A DNA stretch of 64,000 bases, taken from positions 411,329 through 475,328 of the forward strand of contig AZLU01000001.1 in assembly GCA_002224055.1 (NCBI GenBank). Direction: 5' to 3'. Position 1 is the stretch's first letter, and the number at the start of each line of letters is the position of its first letter. Under the pieces are notes generated by a model, which was not told where the DNA came from, searched no databases, and was given only the letters and a program-made list of their open reading frames with translations. The translations under genes and the position numbers were made by a program. This document shows positions 1 through 12,076 of the stretch, one piece after another. Origin of the DNA: Pezizomycotina sp. ARF18. Lineage: Eukaryota > Ascomycota.

Positions 1-2380
1 CTTAGTAACAACCTGGAAAACGGTGTAGGTGTAGGATAAGCGGAGACTAAATCCGTTCGCGAGCAGTCTAAAGAAAGAAACTGTCCTGAGATAGAAACCG
101 ATAAGGTTGACGCTAACCTGGTTAGCTACCTACTTGGGACAACAAGTGGTTTTCTATAAGAATAGAACTGTTGGTGGCGTTTGATATTTCAATCTGGTTT
201 GCATGTGCATAAACTTAAACTTAGCGTCCTTCGGAGGTCCCTTGACTAACTTACGCCCAGCATTAGTCTAAGAAGAGGGCCTGTGCTTGTCAAGCGCAGC
301 GACAATAGTTTTATTCTCCTTGTGCTAACTATCGATATGATGAAGTTTTGTAATCCCGTTAATTAACCGCGTGCTGAAGAGACTTACCGGGACCTAAAAT
401 GTTAAATAGGTCAAAGGATCTCCTGAATTTTCATATCGTGCCGATTAGGGGGATGACGAGGAACATTGGGGCACACGAAGGAATCGGAGAATTGAGATTT
501 AAAAAGAAACTCTAGTAATTACTTAATTATTCAAGAAAAGAATGAAACTCCAAGACGAAAGCGATACATCAAAAAGAAGAAAAAGACAACGCGATACTTT
601 TACGGCGGAGCACGGTCCCTTACATGGAAGACCTAGCAACAGTCATGGCTGGGGTGAGCAGTTTTCAGCGATCCTAGACCTAGATTCTAACGTACTCGAT
701 AGAGTACCTGAATCGAATGAGTGAGGTTGAATATGCATATCAATCATATATGCGACAATAACCAATCATTTTACCATAATCACCACGAACGGTACCTTCT
801 GCACCTGTTCAAACTGTTGACTGGATCCAATTGAACTCTTCTTCACCTCTATCACAACATTCCTAAACAAAGTTTTCAGGTAGCCACCGATGGAAGCCTC
901 ATAATGCGGAAATAGACTACTTTACACGTTGCCGCATCACCATTGCATCTGTTGATATACTCATATCATCAATAAATGGCGTGCAAAGGAGTATTAAATG
1001 CTTTCTACTGACTAGAATGAGTTTCCTGCACACTTCCTGTAGAACTGCACTCGCTGTTTAGTTTTATTCCCATCTTTTAAAAAGAGATTCAAAGAGCCAG
1101 TGTGACAATTGACACGGAAGTCCAAACTTAATCTCCAGAAGCAGAGCCTATCAATATCACGCTATCATTAGAACTCTGAGCTCAGCTCTAAAACTTCCAC
1201 AATCTTGTCAAAAGCCATAAAGCACAAGCAGACTGATTTAGAACTTATCATGATCCGTATAACATCCGCATAACATTTCTAATTGAACTGATTCCAGAGC
1301 TGAACCATGGCCACGAGGATCTAGACCAATATAATAAGATGATGCTTTAGTCCCGAAGACTACTCTCTCAACCGATAGGCTGTGATAGGCTAGCGGATCC
1401 CCCTGTTCCGTAAACACTGGCTGTCAGTTTTTTAACTATCCTGAGAATATTCAGACCTTCGTAAGGAATAATGGTGTGCTTGAGTGTTGAACCCCCGCGC
1501 AGCAATTGAACAAGGTGAGATCGACCATACAGCCTCCTCTATAATCTTTTCAAGTTGGGATACTAACGATTCGGACTCAGAGCAGCCTGCCATTCGTGAT
1601 AGCCCTCTAGTTGCATCTGAGAGAGCTTAGCCAGCCTCTTCAAATATGGATATGCCTACTCAGGAAGAAACTTAAAGAAAGAAACCCAAAGAGTAAGAAA
1701 ACATCAAACCCCGAGAAGGAAAATTATAAATTACCAATATAGCCCCTGCTCTGGAGAAGTTTGTTTTGTCTCTAGTCTTCACCTCAAGACCGTATTTCAG
1801 CAAAACCACAGACAGCTCCTATATCAAGATAAGAATATAGTTCTTCTATTAAACCTTTTCCCTATCTTCTTAAAAACAAGACCCCAGTCGTTTCGAAAAT
1901 GTCTCAGGTGCTCCCTCCCGAAGGTCCAGGAGGAGAGGCGCCAGGAGGGAGGCGCCAGTATTCCCAAAGTTCCATATCGCCGTCGTGGCCACCTTGGTTG
2001 GCGCGGGTGGTACGACGTACCCATCTTTCTCAAGTTCTATGATGGAGAATGGCGATCCTGGAAAGGTGACATTGTCCATGATACGGAAAGTTTGCAAGAT
2101 GTAGGGCCCGTATCCTTCAGACTTGTTTGGTTAACCTATCGGGCAGAAATGTCCTGGAGAGTTTGCTGTGGTAGTAGTGGCTGATTGTAAATTGACCATA
2201 GCTCCCCGAAACTCTTTTTCACCACCGATGGAAAGACCCGTTTGGCCGATACAACGACGCTTGGTTATTACATGTCGCTAACTCCAGAGGTAAAGACCAA
2301 TGAGCTTCAGACCGATTAAATTTTTCTTGTAATACTGACGCGGGATAACTCATAAGGCCAAGAAATTCTCAACGGCGAGA
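1..2380. other. No supported gene
   Basis: AT-leaning sequence. A 60-codon open frame at 542-724 and short minus-strand frames at 1824-2097 are present, but none has a recognisable motif, a clear splice pattern or codon use like the better genes in this window. The more GC-rich patch at 1890-2110 may be an eroded coding remnant. I see no RNA gene or repeat. Confidence 0.5.
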
Positions 2381-4658
2381 AGAAACCGCCTGCACCTGGA
2401 GTCGGGAACGATAATCGTAACGCCGGAGGCAATCAAGGTCAGCAGCCGGCGAAGCCTCCCGGTATGGTGGATACACTTACCGTCCGGGTTACGGATGGCA
2501 AAACGGCGGAACAGCTACGCAACGTACCCGGACGGAACGCCGGGATGAATGAGCTCCTAGACAAGATCGGCGGCGGCGGTCTTGCGCGCGGCAATCTGCC
2601 AGATCTGGATCAGAAGTTGGCTGCCCTCGAGATGAACTTGGGTGCTCAAGCAAGCTCTAAGACTTACCCTGAGCCTGCAGACTTGACGGAAGGGCAGTGG
2701 GCCAAGATTTTGGCAAACAATCGGGCTCTACATGGTTTTGTTTACAATGAGAAGCTGGCTACGCTCAGAAAAGCCCCTAAGCCAGGTATAATTTATTTTA
2801 GTACTTTTTTTTTATCGTACAAGTTATATGATGTATAAACTGAATAAGAAATACTAACCTTAATCGCCATACAGCTTTTAGAATCTGCGGAGCAACAACA
2901 TTATTCAAGGGGACCCCGTTAAACCGTCCAAAGAAGCGGAAACAAAGAGGATAAAAGCACCAAGACAAAGATGACTCCAAGGAGGATGATAACTCCGATG
3001 GATCTGCTCTTCAGGTATGCTTTGTTTATAACCTAATATCCTAATTTATTGCAGACGCTATGCAATGTTAGCATGGACTGATGTACAGATGAATCACACT
3101 CTTAGAAAATTCTTCCGCCTATTCCACCATTCTACGTCGACGACGATGCCAGTGTTGAAGTCATTGAAATTGCAGCCGCGTTGCAACAAACTATGGTAAA
3201 AGAGGGGTTTAGCTCTTGGGCAATTGATGCCAATATGTAAACATAACACCCCCCAAACTAATATTTTTGCTAGTACCCCCGAAATTGATCTGAGACTAAC
3301 GCGTATTTCCTGCCCACTTTTCAGAGGAGGAGGGCCGATGAAAGCGGCGGGCAATATCTCAGGTGCCTACGAGAACGAACACAGCAGTGTCAAGCAAGAC
3401 AGGAGTAAGATATCGGTTGATTCGCTTGCTGTGACTTACAATGTAAGATCTTCCTCCCCTCTCTATCTTCTTCCTATCAGCACCCGCTTGCTTTTGTCCC
3501 TGTTACCAGAGGGCTCCTAACTTTTGATAATCCTTTTTTAAGTTTCCGCGAGTTGTGATCGAACTCGAACCTGACTGCTTGGAATTGACGCCGCAGTGCA
3601 GGCAAGATGCTGAGACGTGGTAGACGAGCGAGCAAGAAGAAATTTTTTGCAAAGTACGGTATGTGTGTATCCCGCATTCTTCACACTCGATATAAGAAAT
3701 TTTTGCAAATGAAGGCTTCATCGCTTATACAGTGCTAATTTGCGAGATACATATAGGATCTGTCTTTGCTTCCAAATTCACTCTCGGAGGTCGTCTTTCC
3801 AGTACACGACACCTCAAGAAAGAGAACTGTCTTCGCTCGATCAGGTGAAGGATAAAAGCCGTCTTGCAGCTGGGTTGAGTCTTCAGTCACCAAAGGTCAG
3901 CGGAGTCGGCAACTTTGCAAAGGTGGACTCCGAGGGAAAGACGAGGGCAATGCCTCCATTTTCCAGAACCTTCGCTTGACTTGGAATGCTCGCGGAGGTA
4001 ACACGACGCTCTGCTCAAGTATGTGGCCCAGGAGATATTCTCTCGTCCATCTTTGGCGATTATTTGCTTTTACAGAAGATGAAATATACTGACTTTGCTC
4101 AAATTAGTCCTCCGCTTTGGTGCAGCTCCGTGAGGGATTATAGTTTGTGGCGACTGATGGATGTGAGTATCACTGATAGAGAAACTACATTCCCGACCGT
4201 TATTGTCGGCGCAAATATACTAATTATCTACTTCCTAGCAATCTCTTGTCCTCGACATGGAGAGTCTCATCAAGGACGTCGATACCGCTGCTCACTATTG
4301 GCTCGCGCATCCCACGCCGAAGAGCGGCCGCACAGTAGAGGGGGGAAAGTGGTGCGGTAACGGAGGTAACCAAGGTATCGGCAATGAAGGTCTTGTGAAC
4401 GAGGACATTCGCAACATGCTCGTGTACGCGTTCGATGATGAAGGCAAGAGCAACGTCGCGCGGGCGGTTAAGGATTACTACGTGAACGAGAGTTCTACTT
4501 GTCCGTCCACATCGCCAGTTCAACGATTTCCTCAAAATAAAATGCCAAACGATCACGATGCCTCAAAGATCGCTGCTGGCACTAAATGGGAGCGTTGGAA
4601 CTTGACCAGAAGATTGGCTTTGCGCTTTGGATGGCTTACCAGAACCTCGTCAAGTTAA
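2380..4658 (+). CDS. Hypothetical multi-exon protein, function unknown
   Basis: Several coding-like segments lie in order on the plus strand, separated by plausible introns with GT starts and AG ends (for example about 2786-2874). The first exon-like stretch (about 2390-2785) starts with a Gly/Asn/Pro-rich linker and continues as a polar helical segment around PEPADLTEGQWAKILANNR. Later pieces at 3115-3235 (proline then acidic, PPIPPFYVDDDASVEVIEIA), 3540-3620 (VVIELEPDCLELTPQC) and 4230-4500 (GGKWCGNGGNQGIGNEG, then DDEGKSNVARAVKDYY) look coding. The last piece has the feel of a conserved cysteine-containing C-terminal domain, but I do not recognise the family. Start and exon joins are uncertain. 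It could be one gene or the remains of one. The neighbouring DNA is gene-poor on both sides. Confidence 0.42.
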
Positions 4659-4659
4659 A

Positions 4660-7600
4660 CTAGGGTTGATGTTATTATAATTTGCCATCGCTCTGGGTTG
4701 TTCATTTAGAATTTACATACATGGCTTGCTCATTGAACCTGCCAATTTTCTTTCCAGACTTGAAAAACCTTTTCGATCGAGAAGTTTCTATAATACTTTG
4801 GTCAGATTAATTGGATAATTTAGGCGATTTTTATTGTAGACATCATAAATAACCAGCTATAAGATATTATTAATACGTTCTCCAGGGACCGCGATTTGTA
4901 TCCAACTCTCGATACTCAATTACCTATTCTTGGTGAAATACTCTGGAGGAGGAGCCCGTGGTATAAAAGAGCATACCATCAGCCTATCCTTGAACTTCTT
5001 GCCTCGCCTATCTGCTTATCTTCCCAGCTTCAAGCTGTAGGAAACTCAACCAGTCGTCTAAGGCAGTGCCATGTCCTCTCTCTCTAGAAGCACATCCCTC
5101 AGACGGAATAGGGTATCCAAATCACTCTTAAACGGCGATAAGATCGCAACAAAAACCGCGTTCCAGAGACAACCACCTTAAATTCGTCGCTTAGCCTACG
5201 TGAGCCGCGATCACTATTAGACTTATACCGCGATAGCTCTATTCTCACAGTATCGAGCAAGACAGATTCGGTAAAAGCCAGTCGAGGAATGTAGAGATGG
5301 CTTACTGGATCCGGCTTGTGGTATGGTCATTGTCGTCTGGACTCAGGCTTGATATTGTTAGGCTACAATCAATAAGCTCGAATAACGAGAGCAATTCTAA
5401 GATTATACCTCAAATATAGCCTGACCTGGGAGTAAGGCCATCCCTCCGACGTCGCTTCCATGATCGTCTTTAGGCGCTTGTACTAGACGGTTCGAGTTTC
5501 GTAACGATCGTCTGCTCTTCTTATTCCAGATCTTCAAATTAGATAGTAATTCGGTATTAGTTTATTTATTTTACTATCTGAGGATTTGGGAAAGGATATC
5601 GAGAGTGTCCCGCGGCGCGTATTAATATATTAAAATTTTACGATCTCGTCCAGCTGAGACTGCCCCGCTTAAGGCGAAGACAACCTAAGCTGAGAACGCC
5701 TTGCCGAAATCCTTCAAAATTGAGCCGTTATGTCACTGTGCATCACCCAATATAATTCACGCCCGCGCAATGTATCCGGGTTATGCGTATATATACAAGT
5801 GGGAAATGAATTGCTTTAATCAAGATTATAGGAATCTCGGAGACTACGACTAAATAAGAATTTAAACGGTAGTAGTACAGCATAAAGTCGTATCCTCCTC
5901 CCAATCAACTTGCGCATCTATCGTTCCCATCGCACCAACCTGAGCAGCAGTCCGACTAGATAAACATCCCTGTTATATTATCAGCTAAAGCTTCCATTTA
6001 GATCAAACTATATCGATCCAATAGTAATAATTAAAAGGAAGTCTTAGAAAGCTTATATCCAGTCTCGATGCAGCGATTACGAGCGGTGTGAAGATAAATC
6101 CGCGGCGGCTTCGCAGATAGCGCGATGGAAGACGCGTATTACTTCATCGTGCGAGCGTAATAGTAACGCAAGTCGGAGGGGCTAAGTATATTAATTCAGC
6201 TATAGTCTTCTAATACACAGTACAGAATTAGTATAATTTTAGATACCCTACCACCAGCCGTCGATACTTCTTCGATTACCACGACCAGAGTCATGCCATG
6301 ATAAGGAGCAGCGCCGTAGTGATAGCGCTAAGTACAAGTACGGAAAGAGAAGTTAGGTGCTTCATTATGTCTGCTATAGGTCTCTATAGGAATTAAGATT
6401 AAGCACAACGGATAGGTTAAGTAATAGGAAATATCACAAGAACCTCTTATATGAGAGAATATAATTGGGATACTAGAGGCAGTATATATAGTCGGCAAAG
6501 AATCTAAGAGCAACGGGAACGATAATGATCATTGCTGAGCGGTTCATAATCGAACGACAGCTCCCTTGAAGAAAAGATCAATGGAAGCAAGGGATGAGAC
6601 CGAACCAAACTACGGAGGAATGGTTGCATGGTACTGTCGGAATGTACCACGATTGCGTAAATGTCTTTAACGCATGGTCAACCAGCTGACAGAGACTGCC
6701 GAGCAGCTACATCCCTTTTATAGCAGATTAGCGAATAATAATGTCTTCTCAAGCGAAAGTCTTATCAAGATGCGAATAGTTATCTGAGTTCATATTTTCT
6801 TTGTGATATCATTTTTTAGGCTTTATTTCTCGGTATTAGGCTTGCCAAGTTACGAGACTCGGCGACCTTGAAAAAACCAATCCAGCGTGATAGTTAGCGG
6901 ACTCCAAGTGTACATCGAATATTGCTTGATTCTGCTCATGTCCTCAACTCCTTTCATTCTGCATGTCGTTCCTAGAGAATTGCCTAAATCTCCCAAACTA
7001 GCCCTGATTCACCGGGACGCCAAAAATGCGCTTTTGCTCACCACAGCGTTATCGCAATTTCATAGCGACCTCGACGCAACGCCTCGCCCGTAGCTGAACA
7101 GAGTGAAGTTGAAAACGCCACGCTGAATTAGCACGAAGCCTGCTCCGTACTATTCTTTCTTCTTAAATATCACCATAATGTTCCTTTGAAAATAGCGTGC
7201 GGGATAGAGCAAAGATGTTGAAGAAATACGAGCATATATGGCTCGTAGTAGTCGAATTTGTAACCCCCGAACCCATGATAGGAACCCCCACTCAAGTATT
7301 TCCCCATGTTTTTCGCGATAGGGGAAATTGTCTTTCCCAGTTTATTCATAATCTTCCCGGAGAATCACGTATGCAGCTTAGTCTCGCTTACCGCAGTGGA
7401 TGAGAGACTCGGCTGGCCGTGAAAACGGAGCGGTGCCTGAGTGTACCGGCGAATCTCGCAATTTTTGACAAATGCGCATTCTTGTGCATATGAAGGCGGT
7501 TCACATTTAGCAGAGTCTACAGCAAGCGATGTCAATAATGAGCCTCTGCAATCACTTCGAGGGTGTTTCGACTCGGAAGCCTCTGTTTTGTTATAAGGGC

Positions 7601-7670
7601 CCCTCGAAAACTTTTCGACGAAAATTAAGATCTTTAAAACATTCTCCTAATCGTCAGTTTCGTTCAGTTT
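4660..7670. other. AT-rich intergenic stretch, no supported gene
   Basis: Three kilobases with frequent stops in all frames. Open frames of 60-68 codons at 4896-5087, 6328-6513, 6887-7093 and 7197-7403 have no family signature. Local TpA-rich patches (about 5560-6250) resemble mildly RIP-altered DNA, but no element ends or motifs were found. Confidence 0.5.
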
Positions 7671-7689
7671 CGCTTGTGTAGACCACTGT

Positions 7690-8279
7690 ATCACAAAAAT
7701 GGCTGCCGAATTCCACTACCAAGTAGTTCAGGTGGTAAGTTCGAGGAACCAAGGGTGTTCAAGCCATCATTGAAAGTGTTTTTGCTAAGCAGTCTACAGA
7801 TAATATGCTCCCTTTCTTCATCCTCCGCCAACTCAAAAATATCTCCCGCAAGCAGCTCCTCGGCGCCGGTATCATGTTCGGCCTCGGTTTCTTCAACATC
7901 GTCGCCTTCGCAACTGCATGGGCGTTTGACCTAATCACGGAATACTCCGGTAATCTACACGAGGATATTTTGGGTGATTACTTCTCGAGCTTTACAGCCG
8001 GTTACCGCCCTTACGATTGTGTTTATCCCGTACGTGAGGAAGACGTGGCTGGATTTCAGGGAGTGGATAGGCAGAGGACGCGCGTCGAAGCCGAGAATGT
8101 TTAAGAGTGGCGTTTTCAGCACCATAGTAGGGAGGAAGACGACAGCGACGACGGCTACCACGATTCACGGCCCTGAGGGCATTAAAGAGGAGGAAGGGTT
8201 GCCGAAGCATAAGTCTGAAGATCTGGAAGTGGGTGTCATGCAGATACCTTCGGCGGCAGCGTCAACTTCATCGAGATAG
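7690..8279 (+). pseudogene. Rhodopsin-like fungal membrane protein, C-terminal fragment
   Basis: The frame at 7805-7960 encodes a basic stretch (ILRQLKNISRKQLLGAGIM) followed by a hydrophobic helix (FGLGFFNIVAFATAWAF). This matches the last cytoplasmic loop and helix layout of the large fungal rhodopsin-domain membrane protein family. After a frame change near 7975 another segment reads ALQPVTALTIVFIPYVRK and then a hydrophilic tail rich in Lys, Thr and Glu, again as in that family, ending with a stop at 8277-8279. The five upstream helices expected for the family are not visible, so this is a truncated copy or an incompletely resolved gene. Another multi-helix membrane protein is possible. 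Identification rests on layout, not on a diagnostic residue. Confidence 0.35.
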
Positions 8280-8280
8280 C

Positions 8281-8700
8281 ATTCGGGGGATTTTCTTGTG
8301 GAGCGTTCCATTTATTTTTATTTTCTTTTTATACCTTCCGAGTTTAATGTATAATAAATCTGATATCGTATTGTCTATACCATCAGTCTTCTCGATTTGA
8401 GGTTTATTATATCGGAGACTCGAAGCAGCAAAATGATATATCATGAAATACTACGGACGTACACGTTCGTGAACGTCCGCTAGTGGTATGAAATTTAATT
8501 GAGGCGCAATGATGACAACGTGCTCTCAGGCTCCGCCAAATTGTTACTTCTTGTTAGTTCCCGTTCATCCTCCCTTATAACATCCGGACAGAGCAGTTCC
8601 TTATCCTCCTTTTCATCTCGTCTATCCGTGCCTTCTGCCCTCGCGTCCCCTTCATCTTCGCTGAGGATTTCCCTTTCACACGACTCTTCTTCAAACAGCC
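8281..8700. other. Region downstream of the kinase-like gene
   Basis: The part at 8281-8490 is AT-rich with no gene. At 8495-8700 the minus strand encodes only a low-complexity Glu/Arg/Asp-rich frame (and a Ser-rich frame on the plus strand). It lies where the C-terminal lobe of the adjacent phosphotransferase-like gene should be, but resembles nothing in its tandem sister at 10.4-10.8 kb. Confidence 0.4.
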
Positions 8701-9789
8701 GCAACCACTTCTACCAACGGCGTGTCGTCCTCCCTCACCTGCGTGAAGGCCTCGGGAGGCAGTTGAGAGCCTTTCTCTTCGAACCCGGCTGTGGGCGAAC
8801 TTTGACGATGATATTGCGCGGATGGAGATCCCAGTGACTGAGCACGATCGGCAACGGATCATGGAAGTAACCTAGCGCATCCATCTTCTCCGCAGCGATC
8901 CAAAGCCTCTTAAATATAGTTCTATCCGACCACCGGGCGTTGAGTTCCATCTCGTAGTTCTCGCAGAATCTGTCCCAGGAATCCAGCTGCTCGAATATGA
9001 GACCCCTCAAGCTGGTAGTCGCAACGTTTCGCTCCGGTCGGTTTTCTGAACATACGCCGAAGCCACCGATACGCAAGTTATCACCACCGTGAGAACCGTG
9101 ATCTACAAAACTCAAGCCTCCCTAGCGCCTCGTGATCCGCTACTAGAGTACCCACTTTCTTGAGTTCGACGGTCTCCATCCTGGCCATTATTCTCACAAT
9201 GGACGCCACCGCGCTCAGCTTGTACGACATCGGTAGCTTCTCGTAAACGCTTTCGAGGGTGACTCCGGGAACGTAATCCAAAAGCAAGTACGGGTGCTCG
9301 AGCGCGTTATCCTCGCTGTCGTCGTACTCGAACACACGCGGCACGCGGAATCCGGGCAAGCTCCCGTTCGTCTGCAGGAAGGAAAGAGCAGCGGCGTGGT
9401 TCCTCATGGGAAGACCGAATTGCTTTGCCTCTGACTTGAAGTACCTAGGGAATCTAAAGAGAGCAGCGGTGGTGCCATCCACCTGTTCCGTGGGTCGCTC
9501 TTCGTCCTTGGAAGCGCTGTTGTTCTTGGCCGCGAGGTTTCTGGTGCCGTTGCTCGCCGAGTCCGAGGTTTCGTCGTGAGTAATAGTTTAGCCGTAATTA
9601 TACGATTGTACGAGGAGTTTCCGCAGCGACGACGCTGTACTGCGGTTGCGAGAGCTGCATGACATTCTGCAGCAGGTAAGACGCCGATTTATCGCCTTCG
9701 TCGGAGTATCCGCTGGACCAAGGGCTGCTAGACTGGGAATGTTGATCACTTTGAAGATATGGAGTTTCTTGAGAGTCAGTCGATGTCAC
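8700..9789 (-). CDS. Aminoglycoside phosphotransferase-like kinase, copy 1
   Basis: The gene belongs to the APH/choline-kinase superfamily (protein-kinase-like fold, Pfam APH type), which phosphorylates small molecules with ATP; the fungal members are mostly uncharacterised. Visible parts, N to C: a Ser/Gln-rich start (ATG at 9789), the segment TTAALFRFPRYF, then FRVPRVFEYDDSEDNALEHPYLLLDYVPGV corresponding to the hinge region, a long helical part, and the catalytic loop HWDLHPRNIIV with the Brenner-type HxDxxxxN motif at about 8810-8840. The second metal-binding motif (IDWD, present in copy 2) is not found: homology to copy 2 stops just after VEVVA near 8705. Two or more frame changes occur (near 9590 and 9110), as in most genes here. 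The same-strand paralogue at 10.4-11.6 kb points to tandem duplication. Confidence 0.7.
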
Positions 9790-10360
9790 CTCGTCCGAGT
9801 TGAATAAGAAACTTTATTTGGAAGAGGTAAATGTGTATAGATGGAGCTTAGGTTCAAGCATAAGCCCACTTGTTAGTATTGATAAGAATTATATCAGAAG
9901 TGTCAAACCTAAATAAACACATAAATAAATAAATAAATTATACCGTGGTCTGCAGATGAGGCATCGGTCTTCGCTAGGGCTTTTACCTTGAGCTTGAAAG
10001 CTTCAGTATAACTCGTGTTCCTATGTCCGAATCGCTAGCTGCAGCACCTGAGCTTTTACGCTGCTTCGATTAGTAGAGATCACAATACCATACAGGTACT
10101 ACTCGAGGGCGAGAGAGCGAGGTGCTTGGTTAGCCTTTCTATCTATGCCTGCTTCCAGAAGCGAAGGACCCGGCGCATGTTGAAATACTATTTACATGAC
10201 GCCGTCTCCATCAAATCCTCCTTCTCAGAGACTTCCTTTTCGATTCCTCGTCTGAATAGACCGGCTCTTCATCCTCCTCGCTGCCACTTTCTTCATCCGT
10301 ATCAGACCTTTCCGAGTCGCTTTCAAGTTTCATCTCCCTCGTATAATTTCCCATGCTCAT
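9790..10360. repeat. Intergenic spacer between tandem paralogues, with an AAAT microsatellite
   Basis: The spacer separates the two phosphotransferase-like copies. It contains a short (AAAT)n tract at about 9918-9940. Nothing else is recognisable; the open frame at 10126-10395 on the plus strand is the antisense of the second copy's C-terminus. Confidence 0.5.
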
Positions 10361-11571
10361 CCTCCCAGTTCCTGATAAACGTCTCGTACCGATGATACTC
10401 TTCATTATTGTACTGAAACCCATCGATCAGAAACCTTGCCAGCCTACGAATCCAGCGTGCTTTCCTCCCATACGCAGCCTCTTTATACCCCTCCAGAACC
10501 ATATCCGCGGTCCTATCAAAGAATCCTTCACAGCTTTATTCTCCTTGGACAGCTGTGCTCCTCCGTCGCATACCCGTTTTCAGGATATAGGTCCGGATTG
10601 CAGTCGCAGCCTCTACTTAATAACTTCCCCAGGTGCCGTAGCACCACCAAGCCCAGACCCAGATTGGCGGCTTCCTGGAGAGTATTCTGGAATAGCTTGG
10701 ACTCCGTCCCAATCGATCACCGCTACGATTTCTATTACGGGGCTATCCGTGAAGGCTTCATCGTTTAATCCTTCCAAACCAGTCGAGCGGGAATCTTAAC
10801 GATGATATTCCGCGGTTCGAGGTCCCGGTGCCTTAAAACAATCGGCATCGCGTCGTCGTCGAAGTATCCCATATCATTCATCTTCTCCGCGACCATCCGA
10901 AGTTTCGAGAAGACAGGTCTCCGGAGAAACACATCTTCGCAAGCTTGCTACCGTGATTTTCCTCACGGTCCTCCCCAGAAGCTCGTCCCAAGCATCAAGC
11001 TGTTCGAATATAAAATCCCTCGAGTTTGCCGTCGCATATTCTGCTCCCACTGCGCATTTAAGCAAACACCGAGACCGTGGATGTCAATCTCCGTAGTAGC
11101 ATCCGCAGCCGCTAGCCTCCCCACTTCGGTGAAAAGTCACCGATTCGAGCTGAACTATAACCTCGAGCAGACACTTCGCCACTTGCAGCTTATACACCAC
11201 CGGCAGCTTCTCATAAACCCCTTCGAGACTGATGCCGGGTATGTACTCCAGCATCGAATAAGATCCTCTGGCGCGTTATCCTCGCCGTCGTCATACTCCA
11301 AAACCTGCGGCACACGTAAGCCCTTCAGGTTGCCTCCCAAGAAAGGCAGAACAGCAGCCTGATTTTTTCATCGTCGGGCCAAATCGCTCCGACTCGGATT
11401 TGAAGTACCGTGAAACCTAAAGATGGCAGTGGTGTCATCGGCTAGTTCAGCTTTGGTTATGCGGTTGAAGGAAGAGCTTCCGCGGAGAAGCTTTGCCCCT
11501 ACGATGGTGGGGAGGTTGAGGACGTCTTGCAAGAGGTCGGATGAAGATTTGTCGCCCTCGTCGCCGCCCAT
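10361..11571 (-). CDS. Aminoglycoside phosphotransferase-like kinase, copy 2
   Basis: This is the paralogue of the gene at 8.7-9.8 kb. It shares GDKSSSDLLQ near the N-terminus (GDKSASYLLQ in copy 1), TTAIFRF, LRVPQVLEYDDGEDNA, FIFEQLDAWDELL, and the catalytic loop HRDLEPRNIIVK at about 10795-10835. Unlike copy 1 it keeps the second motif, VIEIVAVIDWDGVQ (about 10700-10740), and a full C-terminal region ending with DGFQYNNEEYHRYETFIRN and a stop near 10340-10345. The protein would be about 400 residues, normal for fungal APH-domain proteins. The coding sequence is spread over several frames (breaks near 11360, 11270, 11090, 10760 and 10600), in the same style as the essential genes in this window, so it may be intact in the organism. 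The substrate is unknown. Confidence 0.68.
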
Positions 11572-11689
11572 GATGGTGACGAAGAGGCGCTGGAATGAGG
11601 AGATGGCTGCGGATGATCCATGGATTGTGATAGACGTGTTACCAGGAGATACTACTTTCGATGGTTACACGTTGATGTTAGGTTTTTAG

Positions 11690-12070
11690 TGTTTGCTATG
11701 CTTCATCGATGAGTTCGGCTGGAAAGAAGACAAATAAGCTCGCCAAGTTGACAACATCGGAAAACCTAAAAATATAAATGAAATAAAAGCGCAGGTCGAT
11801 TGATATCGCCAAACCTTCATGGCCAGACAGACGTTTTACTTGTAAGCCGTTTTGTGAATCAAACGGTCTCACCATGACTACTTAAATACTGGAGTCATCA
11901 AATGTACTTTTCTTTTGGAACTACCGCTAGCTAATCTCTTAATACAAACCTCTGATAAAGTCATTTTCGTTGACAGTTTAGAGGCTACTAAAGCTTATCT
12001 CTGTATGTATCTCGTCGTGGAACTAATATGTAAATTCAATCGCTCTAGCATATTTTATTTCTTTCCAATT
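11690..12070. other. Spacer with no recognised gene
   Basis: This AT-rich DNA lies between the second kinase-like gene and the 3' end of het-C. It probably carries the 3' untranslated region of het-C and the 5' flank of the kinase gene. No repeat or RNA gene is seen. Confidence 0.45.
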
Positions 12071-12076
12071 TTTTTT

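Noticed and set aside
8499-8837. Serine-rich plus-strand frame of 112 codons
   Set aside because: It is antisense to the kinase-like gene's end and a low-complexity region; no start context or motif.
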